Both the position numbers and the translations under genes were made by a program. From Pseudoneurospora amorphoporcata (lineage: Eukaryota > Ascomycota > Sordariomycetes > Sordariales > Sordariaceae), in NCBI GenBank assembly GCA_033297205.1, contig MU859083.1, positions 62,001 through 126,000 of the forward strand: a DNA stretch of 64,000 nucleotides. Reading direction: 5' to 3'. The first letter of the stretch is position 1, and every line of letters begins with the position of its first letter. This document shows, one piece after another, positions 1 through 11,301 of the stretch. The notes beneath the pieces are model-generated. The model was not told where the DNA came from and ran no database searches. It was given only the letters and a program-made list of their open reading frames with translations.

Positions 1-1287
1 GTCAGCAAGAAGCGAGCCAAAGTGTCCATGCAGGCAAGTGCAATAAAGAAGTGATTGAGCGGGAATCCCGAGAGAATGCATCAGAATCGGATCGGTGGAC
101 TCACCAACGCACGGGGTCAAAGCGCTCGGATCGTTTCCGGCAGACGGGAGTGACGTTGAGATGACGATGCCGTTGCCGTGGGCATTGGCCGGTCATCGTC
201 GCTCTGTTCGCGGCCGTTTCTATCGAGACCGAGACTCGTTGCTGGGGGGCTGCCACTCCTCCAGCTAAATACCCGAAAGACGAAGAAGAAGGTGGGAGAC
301 GAATACAATAGAGAGAGTGGTGAATACCTCTTTTGGATAGAGCTCACACGTATTATAGTCGAGTGTCATGGTGATGATGCATGATTCATATAGCAAGGTA
401 TTCTTTCGGTAAACAATCAAGCTCACCGTATCTTGAACTTCTTCGAGACACCAACTTCCCACTCGGAAAGTCATTCTCCGTCATGACCAAACCCGATGAA
501 GCGTGTCGTTGCTCCTGAATGGCATCATGGTCCTTTGTGAGGGGAGGATGGGAGATGCTGGGCGCAATTATAACAGCGTCATCTTGTATCTTCTGTAAGA
601 GCCTCTTCAGCTTCAACTTGAACAAGCAATCGTGAACAGACGTCGACATGTTTCGAATGCGGGTTCTGCTGATGCCGCATGTTGTGGTTGTCGGGGAGAA
701 CCTGGCAAGTGTCGAGTGGAAATTGTTAATACGTAGTGCAAGGTAAGCAAAGAGACATGCATCGTTATCGCTATCAGCAGCGTCCAGGCTGAGCCCCTGA
801 GCAGCCCCTTGGCGTAGGTCCCCTGATAGTCCCACCACAGGGGGGCGGCAGGCAGTGGCCCCCCTAGAAGCCGAGTCCCGCCCGCTCCAGGGTTCCAATG
901 GCGGGATGGTTCCGTGACGGTTTCATGGCTTGGGGAAGTGTCCTTCGGGCGGCTTCCATCCACTGTCCTTGGAAAGGGAACTATCACGAGTCCTCATTTG
1001 ATCCAATCACTCACTGTCCTTCCCCTGTCCCTTTTTCTGCTGGTCTGCTGCATTGCTGACCCTCTACCATAATATCTTGTCTTGGAAGACCCTGTCCCGT
1101 TACTCACACACACATCGAGGCCATCTACCTGAAGGAGGCGATACATGCAGACTCAGTCTGACCGAGTATGATAATCGGTGATTACCGTGCCTGAATCCGA
1201 GTTATTTCTTTGCGACAACTACCACGGAGGACTCCTACGACAAAAAGCTTAAATTCGTCCCAAATCCCGCGCCTATAGCCTTCCACG
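1..1287. other. No confident gene; left edge and upstream region of FAD synthase
   Basis: Short open frames occur on both strands but none has a recognisable domain. The longest lies on the minus strand at 386-898 and does not resemble a known family. On the minus strand a GTGAGT donor-like site follows an open stretch around 113-195, so a gene running off the left edge is possible but unsupported. The last few hundred bases presumably hold the promoter and 5' leader of the FAD synthase gene that starts at 1288. Confidence 0.5.
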
Positions 1288-2435
1288 ATGATGACACAAG
1301 ACTTGCCTTCTCCCCAAGACTTGCGCATCAGCAACGGTGTCTCTTCAGCCTCGTCTACCACCACCTTTAGTTCAACTGCGCCCTTTCCTAGTACTTCAGA
1401 GAGCACAACAACAACAACAACCACAGACATGGCCACCGCCTCGGTCTCCAAGATCCTCAGCCAACCCCGCAGCCTTGCCGAGGTATGCGCCGCTTTGCGC
1501 GCAAAGCTACTGGCCTTTCTGGCTCTCCAGTCCGACGATGAGACGGTACAGGGTACTCAACAGCGGGCTCGCGATACTATGGAGGTGATAGAGGAGGCAT
1601 TGCGCCGTTATAGGTACGGTTGTTGATCTTGACCCTGGATCCATCCCGTCACTCACATTCATTCACGACTAACAAGCAAAAACCGCAACGCAACGCAAAC
1701 AAAACAGACCCCAAGAAATCTCCCTCTCCTACAACGGCGGCAAAGACTGTCTAGTCCTCCTAATCCTCATCCTCGCCTGCTGGCCCGCCTCGATTATTCA
1801 ACCATCTACTACTACCACCTCCTCGTCAACAACAAAACAAACCCTCCCCCGTCTCCAATGCATCTACATCGCCCCGCCAGACCCCTTCCGCGAAGTCGAG
1901 GACTTCGTCGCCACCACCACAGGCGAATACCACCTCGACCTAGCACGCTACGCCCTGCCCATGCGCCAGGCGCTCGACAAATACCTCGAAGAGAAGCCCA
2001 ACGTCAAGGCCGTGTTCATGGGCACCCGGAGGACCGACCCCCATAGCGAGTTTCTGACAAGTTTCACGCCGACGGATAAGGGCTGGCCGCAGTTTATGCG
2101 GATAAATCCCGTCTTGGATTGGCATTATGTTGAGATTTGGACTGTGAGTTTTTTTTTTTTTTTTTTTTTGTTTTTTTTTTGGGTCTTTGCACAAATATAC
2201 TCAATCGAATGCCAAGCTCTTGCTTGCTAACTCTTTATATTTGTAACAAAAACAGTTCATCCGCCAACTCGACATCCCCTTCTGCTCCCTCTACTCGCAC
2301 GGCTTCTCCTCCCTCGGCGGGACAACAAACACGCGGCCCAACCCTGCGTTGGCCCTCGATGCCGCGGGCAACAAGTTCCGGCCGGCGTACGAGTTGACGC
2401 GCGACGACGAGGAGAGGTTGGGTCGCGATCGATAG
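1288..2435 (+). CDS. fad1: FAD synthase (FMN adenylyltransferase), PAPS-reductase-like
   Basis: Exons 1288-1613, 1708-2143 and 2256-2435 join without a frame break to give 313 residues. The enzyme makes FAD from FMN and ATP with release of pyrophosphate, and is cytosolic in yeast (Fad1). Visible signatures of the eukaryotic Fad1 / PAPS-reductase fold are a PP-loop-like SYNGGKDC at residues 116-123, GTRRTDP at 214-220, the RINPVLDWHYVEIW segment at 240-253, and YSHGFSSLG followed by RPAYEL in the last exon. The first 100 residues are Ser/Thr-rich and unconserved in appearance. The start at 1288 is the first ATG of the frame; a later ATG at 1429 would still keep the whole domain. Intron 1 separates this leader from the catalytic core. 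Intron 2 carries a very long T tract and a TGCTAAC branch site. A Thr/Ser-rich insertion (about residues 140-153) lies between the PP-loop strand and the next core strand. Family assignment is secure; the start is less so. Confidence 0.93.
2144..2255 (+). repeat. Intron 2 of FAD synthase with long poly-T tract
   Basis: The intron opens with GTGAG and runs almost at once into 21 T residues (2149-2169), one G and 10 more T (2171-2180), then a TGCTAAC branch-like site near 2226 and an AACAG acceptor. The T tract sits next to the donor rather than the acceptor, which is unusual for a polypyrimidine tract and prone to length change. Confidence 0.75.
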
Positions 2436-4119
2436 TTATTCGTTCCTTCGTTCCTTCGTTATTGTCCTTATCCTTATCCTTGACCGGGGACTACATTACA
2501 TATCGAGGAACCACCATGTTTTTGCGAATATCTAGAGGAATTACGGATGGGGAAGGAGAGCATATATATATACACACCTAGACTAAGGTAGCCCAGCCTC
2601 GTCGGTGACGAACCTGAAGGCTGGCGAATCCCAGGCTTGTGTTCATTATCCGACAGGAAGGGGAAGAGGAAGAGGAATCACAGGCCGAGCGGAGCGGAGA
2701 GGACGGCGCAGCGGAGGACGGGAGGGCTCTGCTCTGCTCCGAAAGACGAACGAACGAACGAACGAACATCCATCCTACAACCACACACTACTTACCTTAT
2801 CTACATAGATAGACAGCGTATCGTAGAGAAAGAGCATGGCGGCGTTTATTCTAGAGTGTTTGTTTTTGGATATATAATAAAGTTCATTCATAGGCCAAGT
2901 GGAAGGGACAGACGGACGGACGGTCTTTTTGCTAATCTGATTCTATGATGCTCTAGATTTTTATTGTGCTCGACATGTTCGTATGTACAACCGCAGCTCC
3001 CGTCGATAGGTAACGTAACGTAACGTAACGTAACGTTCGGCAAGGAACTGAAAGGACACAGGCATCGAAACTTCATGTTTCTTCTCTCTGGCCGAAGGAT
3101 GTGGGGAGAAGGAGAGGGAGCTGAGTTGAGTTGTAGGGGGGTTTCATACCTAAGGGTACCTTGGGGCCGTACCTTAGGTTAGTCTCACACTTTTGTGCGG
3201 TTGATTTGTGAGGTCGGGAGGCCGGGTACTACCACTCAAACAGCAAGCAGTTTGCCTTTTGTGAGACTGCTCCGTCCTGTGCGTGCAAACTGATGCTGAG
3301 TTGGCAGCCGTGCAGGTGGTAAGATTACAGAGGTGTGTTGTGCGGGCGCGAACGGGCACCTTTTGGTATTAATAAAACCTCCTTCCTCCCTCCTTCATCT
3401 CACTCCTTCCTCCCTTGCTCTTCCCTGGCGGGCAACATAACGTGGTCATCAGAACCGAGCTAACTCATGAAAAGGTAGAAAAGTGAAGCACTCCGGATCG
3501 GAACCAGATGGAAGGCAGCCTATGCGGACGTTTGACTTGGGTAAAGTTGAGGTAGTGAATTGTCACGCCTGCTATACTCAACATAATCATTGGATCATCA
3601 CTTTATCAGCACTCGATCACCACCTTATCCTCACTCCATTAACACTTACCAACAATACTCAGCAGCACCAAAGAGACACATCAATTTCAAAGCAACGCTA
3701 TGCTACGCCAGGGTATTCCAACTATCCAATCGATTATGCCAACACCTTTCAACCCCGAATTTCATCTGCCAAACCCCAGAACAATTCCATCAATATTCTA
3801 GCAACAAACTCCAAATATCCCATCTTACCCTGCGGTTCCCCTCCTCAAAATCCCACCCATGAAACGCTTGCCTAGGCTGTTTTTCGTTTTGTTCCGATCC
3901 AGTTTGCTTCCCTCTTCTGTCTCCCCAGTTGCTTCAGTTCTACCTACTCGGTCATGTTGCCTCGTTACTTTAGGGCTAGGTACATGGATCCGAGTAGTTC
4001 AACGTAAAACCACAACCGGGAAGCGATAGGGCGGATCGGATATGTTGTTTTCCTTGTCAGAGGTTTCTGGTGGTGGCAAGCGTCGTGATGATGGGTGATA
4101 GTTGATGATCCTCTGTGAA
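2436..4119. other. Intergenic region between convergent FAD synthase and RBR ligase genes
   Basis: No gene is recognised. The region holds the 3' ends of both flanking genes, GAAC-type tetranucleotide repeats near 2747-2767, a TAACG pentamer array at 3011-3035, a small hairpin around 3150-3179 (CCTAAGGGTACC against GTACCTTAGG) and a C/T-rich stretch near 3378-3425. The open frame at 3483-3875 begins at GTG, is AT-rich in content and shows no domain. Confidence 0.6.
3011..3036. repeat. TAACG pentamer tandem repeat
   Basis: Five consecutive copies of TAACG, directly visible. Simple microsatellite in a 3' intergenic region. Confidence 0.9.
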
Positions 4120-6067
4120 TCAACGTCTTCTCAAGACATCGAAGATGAACCGTAGGTCATCGGCGTCGAGATCCTCGTCGTCGTCGCTGTCCCACTCAAT
4201 GGGGAGGTTGAGAAGCTCCTCTGGGGCGTGGTCTCGAATGCCACGGTGGTCGCCGCCATGGAAGAAATCACCATCATCATCAAGGACGTGGTCGAGGATG
4301 TAGTGAACGTGGCGGTGGTGACGGTGGTGACGACCGTGGTCGTGTTGGTCGTGACGTCCCCGGTCGTGGTGATGCTGGCCCCGGTGGTGCCTATGCCGGT
4401 GGTGCCCGTCCTGGTGCTGAGGCTGATGCTGGTGGTGGTCACCACCGTGGAAGAAGTCGTCTTCCTCACCCTCGGGCACGTGTTCCGGAATACCAGCTGC
4501 ACGTCTCTCTTGGATCCGCCCCTCTGCCTCGCCATCCACAAATATGGGGCAGAGGCACAGTGGCTCACGACCAGGCGTATCATGCCCGTCAGGGTAAATG
4601 AGTAGGCAGTGGTAGCAGAAGAATGTACCGCACCTGAAACACCTGTAGGACTGTTAGTAACTTCTTTGCGCTAGTTTTCAGACGAGAAGGGGGCCTTACT
4701 CTATCAGGTTACAGCCACCATTCCTCTGGACGGTCCAGCCACAGGTCGGACAAGTCGGCCAGCCCTCCTCCCGCCTCAACCGTAGGAACTGTTCATCGGC
4801 CTGCTCCTCCGCCCGCTGCTGGTCCTCTGTCCTCCTTCTCGGACCAGGACAACGTTCTTGGTACCTGGTACGGTGCGCCCTGCCCTCACAGATGGTGCAG
4901 GTAACCTGTCGACAGTTGTGGCAGACGACCTCGGTGTCTCTGCGACCTTCGACGCCCGTGAACCGCTCGGGGACTAGCCAGCCACAGTCCTGGTTGGAGC
5001 ACCGCGTGCCCGTACCGTCCCTCTCCATGTATACCTGCTCAGTACGAGCAAAGTACTGCCTGACCATGTCCACACCGAGTAACCGGTGGAAGCACTGGTT
5101 GCGCGCTCGGACTTCCCGAGAGATGTTTTCGTCGTGAATGTAGAAACGGTTGCCGCAGCAAGTAGGAGGAAAGCTGTCGGCGTTGCGCCAGACGTTACCG
5201 TCCATGGCGTTTCTGAAAAACGACTGGAGGCATTGGCCGCAGAAATGGTGCGGCTCTGGGGCGCAGGAGGTCGTGAGGACCTGGGAGAGTGGGAACTCCT
5301 CGGTGCAGACCGCACAGTGGACGAGCTCGCCGTCGTCGGTGTTGGGGTCCGAGACCGGTGCCAGGACGGCGTTGGCTGTGGTGGGTGTGGTGACTGGCGC
5401 TGCCGGTACTGGTGCCGGTACCTGGGGGCCTGGAGGTCTGTTGACGGGCGCTGGGCGCTCTGCGACGGGATTGGCCCTGGCGGCTGGTACGTTGCCGTCT
5501 TGTTGGCGGTTTCGTTCGCCTGTTAAGTCAAGTAGTTAGCTTCAGATTCATTACGAGTTCCGAGGTTTGATTCATACCTCTCCTTGGCCCCTGTTCTAGA
5601 TGCTCCTCCCGTCCCCTCTCGGCCTCCTCCTGCTGCCTTCTCCCCTGCTCGTACCTATCCCGTCGAGCCTCCTCCAATTGCCTGTTCTGCCGAGCACGCT
5701 GGGCTCGACGTTCGTTTTGACGGGCCTCCAACCGGTCTAGTGCGACCTCACGGTCGATGCGGTCGAGGAAGTGGCGGTTTCGGCCGAGGAGCTCTTGGGC
5801 GCGGGCCCAGACTCCTCCCCTTCTTTGAGTGGGAACTGGCGGGAGTGGTCTCGTGGGAGGGTCCCATCTGACCATCGGGGGAGGAAACCGGAGAGGAGGC
5901 CAAGGGTGTCTCCTCTCTTCTTCTCTTTCGATGTGTGGAGGAGGACCGTCGACTGGTTCGTCTCGGATGACGACGGTGACGCGGGGAGGTCGGCGAGGGG
6001 GGTTCTCCCGGCGGCCACTGCCGCGGCTGCTTCCCTCTCCGTTGTCGGTGTGACGGCGCGGGTACAT
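4120..6067 (-). CDS. RBR (RING1-IBR-RING2) E3 ubiquitin ligase with His-rich tail
   Basis: Exons on the minus strand are 6067-5578, 5519-4700 and 4642-4120, closing to 610 residues. RBR ligases take ubiquitin from an E2 onto a cysteine of RING2 and pass it to a substrate. RING1 begins with CAVC at about 232-235 and ends with a PPTCCG pair. The IBR has CSNQDCGW, CHNCRQ and CTICEG pairs. RING2 runs from CPTC (420-423) through GGCNLIE to CFRCGTFFCYHC (438-449). C433 in GGCN is in the place of the catalytic cysteine of HHARI/Parkin-type enzymes. The second intron splits RING2 right after that residue; the acceptor chosen restores the Cys-x2-Cys pair. The N-terminus is basic and proline-rich, followed by a charged Arg/Glu coiled-coil-like stretch (about 110-160). 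The C-terminus has 23 histidines in residues 502-555, then an acidic end. The substrate is unknown. Upstream ATGs at 6255 and 6251 open other frames, so a first exon there cannot be excluded. Confidence 0.88.
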
Positions 6068-7196
6068 CTTGATAGATGTGGGCTGGTTGTCGTTTTGAAA
6101 GCTTGAGTGCTCGTTCTAAAGCGGTGGTCGTATGCGTAGTCGTAATCGAGTGTTCGGGATGAGGAGGAGGAAAAAGAAGAGGAAGGTTTGCCTGGATTTC
6201 CCTGGGGCACATATAGAAACCGGGTGTCCCCTTTTTTCGGGGTATTTCCATCCATCGAGAGCTTTGGGTTCGTTAGTCAGAGGACTAGGTTTAGGTGAAT
6301 GAGAAGTATGTGCTGGCTTACCTTGTCATGGTTGTAGTACTGATGAAAAATGCCCGAGATAGGCGAGTGTTGGAAAATGGAAACCGAGGTGGAATGGATC
6401 AAGGCGTACCACCATGGTCAACTGTGGATGTGGACTTCAAGAGGTATGTGAAGGGATGGTTTAGCCATATCACTCATCAACCTCTTGCTCGGGTCAGGGG
6501 CTGACGAGTGACCCCTTGCGACACTCCCATCTACAGCTTTCGTCTCGCGTTGGACGCAATGGGATCATGTAACAACGTGCCGGAGCATATTCACTATCTT
6601 CAAGACGACTAGAAAATAACCTCGCTTACTAACGAAACGGAATTCCATAGAGTATCAATATCTCCTTCTCGGGGCAGGTGGAGTGTCATCTTCACGGGAA
6701 AAGAATGGAAATACCACCAGGGCATAAAAAAGCCACAAATTGACGACGGATGAACAAACGCAGAGTGCCGAGAGTGCTTGCTCCAAGTGCGATGAAGAAT
6801 GAGGGATGAAGCGGGGATGAACGAGCATAAGCAAGAAAATTCTGATCTGGATCACTGTCACGATAGGAAGGCACGGCCTACCGTATAGCTCTTGCCTCTT
6901 CACTCGGCCTTGGTCCCAAACATGAACCACGCTATTGTTCGTTCTTTCCTCATCTTACTGCTTATCCACTAGCGTCCGATCTCGCACTGCTATAGATCAC
7001 AACCAAAGTAAGTACGACATTGGGTGCACAATGTCTTCTCACTTTCACAAAATCCCCTATTTCTGCGCAAGTTCAAATCAAGAAAGCCAGGTGTCCAACC
7101 CAAGTACCCAACGCCAAAATTCCACGCAGTCCTCCATCTAATGCAAACGCTTGGTTATGAACAAGAACAAAGCGTCGATTTCTCAAAAAAGCCCGC
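6068..7196. other. Upstream region of RBR ligase and 3' region of DUF1275 gene
   Basis: No gene is supported. Two minus-strand ATGs (6255, 6251) start out-of-frame frames that run over the RBR start; they would act as upstream ORFs if the transcript begins that far back. The remainder shows only short frames without domains. Confidence 0.5.
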
Positions 7197-8572
7197 TTAA
7201 ACCGCCTCATCCCCACGTCCCCTTCTTTCCACCTCCACCTCCTCATCACTTCCACTCCCACTACCACTCCCATCATCCCCCTTCATGTTCCCAGCACCCT
7301 CCTTCGCCATAACATCACTATTAACCTTCCCCTCCTTCAAGTTCTCATTCCCACCCCCCCTCTGCCTCTGACTCTCCACATCCCCCTCTTGTCTTTTCCC
7401 TCTCCCCTCTCCGGGAGCGCACAGAAACATGCCCAAAACAACCGCCTTCCCACCCCCACTAATCGTAACCGCCACCGCGCTCCCCACCTCCCGATAGATA
7501 TACGCACCACACAAACTCCCCACCGCCAACGCCGCCAAGAACGCCACCCGTCTATTCCGCCCCTTATTCTTCCTGACCGCCCCAAACAGATTCCTATCAA
7601 TAACCAGATCCAGCCACGCAGCCGTCGCCATGGCCGTCGTAATCTCCGTCATGTTCAAACTCCTCGACAGCACCACTTGACTTCCCGCCGCGCTCGCCAG
7701 CAGCGCTATACAGAGTAGTGTCCTAGTGCCCGTAACCGCGTCCCAGCCTTCCAAGCTGCCTGATTCGAAAAGATCCTTGCCGGGGGTGTTGGTGTGGTGC
7801 GACTGGAACTGTAAGGCGGCGGCGGTGAAGACGAGGCAGGTTTGGATGGTGTTTGTGGCTAAAACCCAGAGACGACGGCGCGGGCCGATGATGTGCCCTA
7901 GTTGGCCTGTTAACCAGGCTGAAGCCAGGAAGAAGCCGAGGGAACAGCCGATGTTGGCGGTGATGAACATGGAGGGGTTGAATTGCGGGAGGGCGATGGC
8001 GAGCATGAGGAAGACGGTGTTGCCGGTTTGGTTGGAGGCGAAGGCGTGGAAGTCGGGGAAGGAGACTGCGTCTGTGGGCGGGCGGGCGGGTGTTAGTGAG
8101 TTTGGTGTTGTTTTTGAGGATGGTGGTAGATGGGTGGTGATGAGAACGATGCAGTGGTGAAGTCGTGAGGAGCAGCAGGCGGGAAGGGAAAGAATGGTAA
8201 AGGAGAGGATAGAAAGAAGCAAAAGGAGAAGGAGTGGAGTGGACCTCTAGAGGAAAAGGGGAAAAAGATTAAGAGAACAAGAGAGAAACGTCACGTACCT
8301 TGTAACCCAATACAAAACGTCAACAAGACAAGCTGCATCTCGGCAAAGTGTGTCGGGCGAACATCCTCATTCAGATATGCCCACGCCCTCGAAGCGAAAG
8401 ACTGTTGTTGTTGTTGTTGTTGTTGTGATGATGGCTCTTTCGGTTCAGGTTGCGAGCGTGATGAATATTTCGGACAACCAAACTGAGTAATAGTCCGAGT
8501 GCTTTCGCCACTATCGCTTGAGTTGACCTTCTGCTCGGTTTCTTTTGATGGTGGTGATGGTGATGTTGTCAT
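7197..8572 (-). CDS. DUF1275 (YoaK-like) multipass membrane protein
   Basis: Exons 8572-8299 and 8071-7197 on the minus strand give 382 residues, with a 227-base intron that has a CACTAAC branch site and CCCACAG acceptor. The DUF1275 signature is clear: GLQDAVSF at 89-96 with D92 formed across the splice, then FASNQTGNT at 102-110. About six hydrophobic segments follow, including an ITANIGCSLGF helix, a TRTLLCIALLASAAGSQ helix and LAALAVGSLCGAYIY. The NMTEITTAM motif after the fourth segment is typical of the family. The N-terminus (1-75) is polar with an eight-residue Gln run, and the C-terminal 90 residues are charged, Gly/Ser- and Glu-rich, so both ends are probably outside the membrane. 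The family has no established substrate; many fungi carry several paralogues. Family call is firm, role unknown. Confidence 0.88.
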
Positions 8573-11301
8573 TGTCGACAGACTCGGGTCTATCGTTCTG
8601 TTGATGTTGGGTCGGGAGCCGATGAAGTGAACACCAGACTAGAGAGGTCGAGAACTGAAAGGAGTCCCTTGTGTCTACCTTAGTTCTAATCGAGTCGAGT
8701 CAAGTCAAGCCCAATCAAGGTAAATCTTTTGTAGGGAGATAAAGTACACTAGTGACACGATGAAGATCAAACGATCGATGCTCAAGTAAGTAACCAACCA
8801 ACACGGGAAGAAGGAGAAGTGTCAAAGAAGAAAAAACTCAAAGATATATATGTACATATAGCAAAAACAAGGTGTATCACTCGAAACCACACAGCAGACC
8901 CGTAAGTAACGACAAACAAGTAAGTGCCTTCAAGCCATCCATCGTCCATCCAGGATACAATACAGTTCAAGACATTTCACCGCTTCTCCTCCCTGATCCT
9001 CCAACCATGGTCCCCCGACCCGAACCGCCAGTTCAGTCAACAAGGAAGACGTTTTCCTTGTTCCTTGATAGGATAGACGTGGTAGTGGCAGTGGCAAATC
9101 CCTTTACCGTACGTACTAAACGGCCGGGGATGAACGCATGCATCGTAGAATACCATAGGGCACGGCACGGTAACCGTTCGACCGACACCCGTCGGATGTT
9201 TGGGATTTTTTTTTCACCGGGGCCGGGGCCGGGGCTCCCTGATGTTGAACGGAACCAACCTCTTCAGTGTAGGTATCTACAGTATCCTATCACCACTGCT
9301 ACCTCTACCTCTACCTCTACCTCCCCCCCCCCCCCCAACCCTCGACGATGATAACACCATGTCTATCTAGCATCCATCCATGTTGAATGCCGTGTTGGGT
9401 ATCTGGTATCTGGTATTGTATCAAGAAATAAGAGATAGTATGTGATAATATCGCCGAGTTGTCTGTCTGTCGTTCATGGATGGATGGGTCTGTCTGACTG
9501 ACTGATATCTCCCATTCAGAATCTCCGAGAACAACACTCATGTCCCACCTTGTTTCTTTCTACTGTACCTCCAAGTGTAGCCAGCCGGTGTGAAGGAACG
9601 AATGATATCAATCGAAAGCTAACCTAGAGGAATCAAGGTAATGATTGGCACCCGTCCACCCGACCCGTACCCGATGTAGTTACTGTAATTCGACTTTGAA
9701 CACTTACTTGCTCGTCATACATAGATAGAATGCCAGCAGAAGCCGAGAGAAACCGGATCGGATCGGTGAAGGTAGTGAAGTGAAGTGGTACATATCCAAC
9801 GCCCCAACCCGTCTCGAACGTACGTCCACGTGCCACGTGCCAGTGGAATGATGACTTCATTACTTCATTACCCCTAGCGTCTTGTGTGTGTCCAGACTTG
9901 GAGAGACCGTCCATCCAGAGACAAAAACGCCGGGAAAAAGGGATGACAGGATGGGGGTCTCGGGAACGGGACGGATCGACGAACTTGATCGAACGTCTCG
10001 CTGTGGAGGTTGAAGTGTGGGGCCGGCACCGACTCCCGCGGGCGCTTAACTGGGCTCCACTGTTTCCGGCAGACGGGAAGTGGGTCGGATATCGGGAGGT
10101 CCACTTTGGCGGTTTTCGGATATCGGGGGTGGGGACGGGACCGGGGTCCCCGTAGACCCCACTATAGTACTCCGGGGCCGGAGGGACGGGAAGGAGGACA
10201 GTCACTCTCAAGTCTTAAACGCCCCCACGAGAAGCCATGCGCCCCTTCCAGCCATGATACCGTTAATAGTTGATACCTTTTATAGCTCGAATACCCCTTC
10301 TGATTCCCGTCCTTTGAAGGTCCAAGTGAAAAATGCTGCTAACTAACGACGGCTGGGCGAATAAGGGAGAATACCTAAGGTAGATGGATGGATGGATGTA
10401 TGACCGATAGCCGCCCGACAACCGACAACAACTAACTTCCGCACCGCAACTCTTCAAGTTTTGTTGCTCTCGACAATTCGACGATCACCACCATGTCCTT
10501 GCCCGCTTCGAGCCCGCCTCGAGCCCGCCAACATTTTCGACGGCGAACCAATGAGAACTAGGCATGATTTCTTCACTTATACACCCGACTTACACGATCC
10601 ATACCCTGCTCTTTCCCTTTTCGGAAGTCTCTTCCTTCTCAAGTCTCACCGCTTCTGCGCCACGGTCTTCCATGTTACCATGTAGGCTAGCGGAGGACAC
10701 AACGTCGGTTGGTGAGTACATATCAAGTAACTAACCAGTCAGTTGAGTTGCTGTTATGTATCAATTCGTGGAAGCTTCGTCGAGTCGGGTCGATTCTCCG
10801 ACCAAGGTGAATGAATGCCCATGGTGGCCGTGAGTTTGAATGTGTGGTTATTTGGTGGTACATAGGCTGATGTACTGTTTGAGTGTCTACACCGGAGAGA
10901 CTGCATTAGTTGCCCATTCCCGAAAGCACGATTTCTCTCTGACAAAAGACGATTGAGAAAGCAAGCAGTAGAGATATCACAAGTCAAGAAACAGCACTGC
11001 AGTCATGGCGCCCAAAAGTATCGTGAATGATAAACAAGAAACGCTTTGGTATCCTCCATATGACCATGTTTATAAAAATGAACCCCGACGCTTTCCACGT
11101 TTGCGGTAAGTTGCTGAGTTACATACATACCCTAATCATCAAAAGCCTCCTTTATTTAGAATCTTAGAAACCCCCAAAAAACCCAGGATATAAGAAAGTC
11201 GATCATGACATAACGCCTGAACCCCGTTTATATATACTAGTGAAACCCGCTGAATGCTTTTCGTACGCCCGTTTTGTTTTATACCAATTCCAGACAGCCA
11301 C
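8573..11301. other. Intergenic region between DUF1275 and cystathionine gamma-lyase genes
   Basis: No gene is recognised in 2.7 kb. It includes the presumed promoter of the DUF1275 gene near 8573-8900, GGGGCC repeats at 9218-9236, a CTCTAC hexamer run ending in 14 C (about 9300-9337), a G-rich quadruplex-type motif at 10125-10146 and GATG runs near 10384-10398. Short open frames are present but none is coherent. Confidence 0.6.
9300..9337. repeat. CTCTAC hexamer repeat ending in poly-C
   Basis: Several copies of a CTCTAC unit pass into an uninterrupted run of about 14 C. Directly visible; homopolymer lengths of this sort are error-prone in assemblies. Confidence 0.85.

Noticed and set aside
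100..200. Possible first exon on the minus strand with a GTGAGT donor near 113
   Set aside because: Only about 80 coding bases are visible before the window ends, with no recognisable motif; it cannot be tested here.
386..898. 170-residue minus-strand open frame near the left edge
   Set aside because: No domain, no exon partner and unremarkable composition; best explained as chance.
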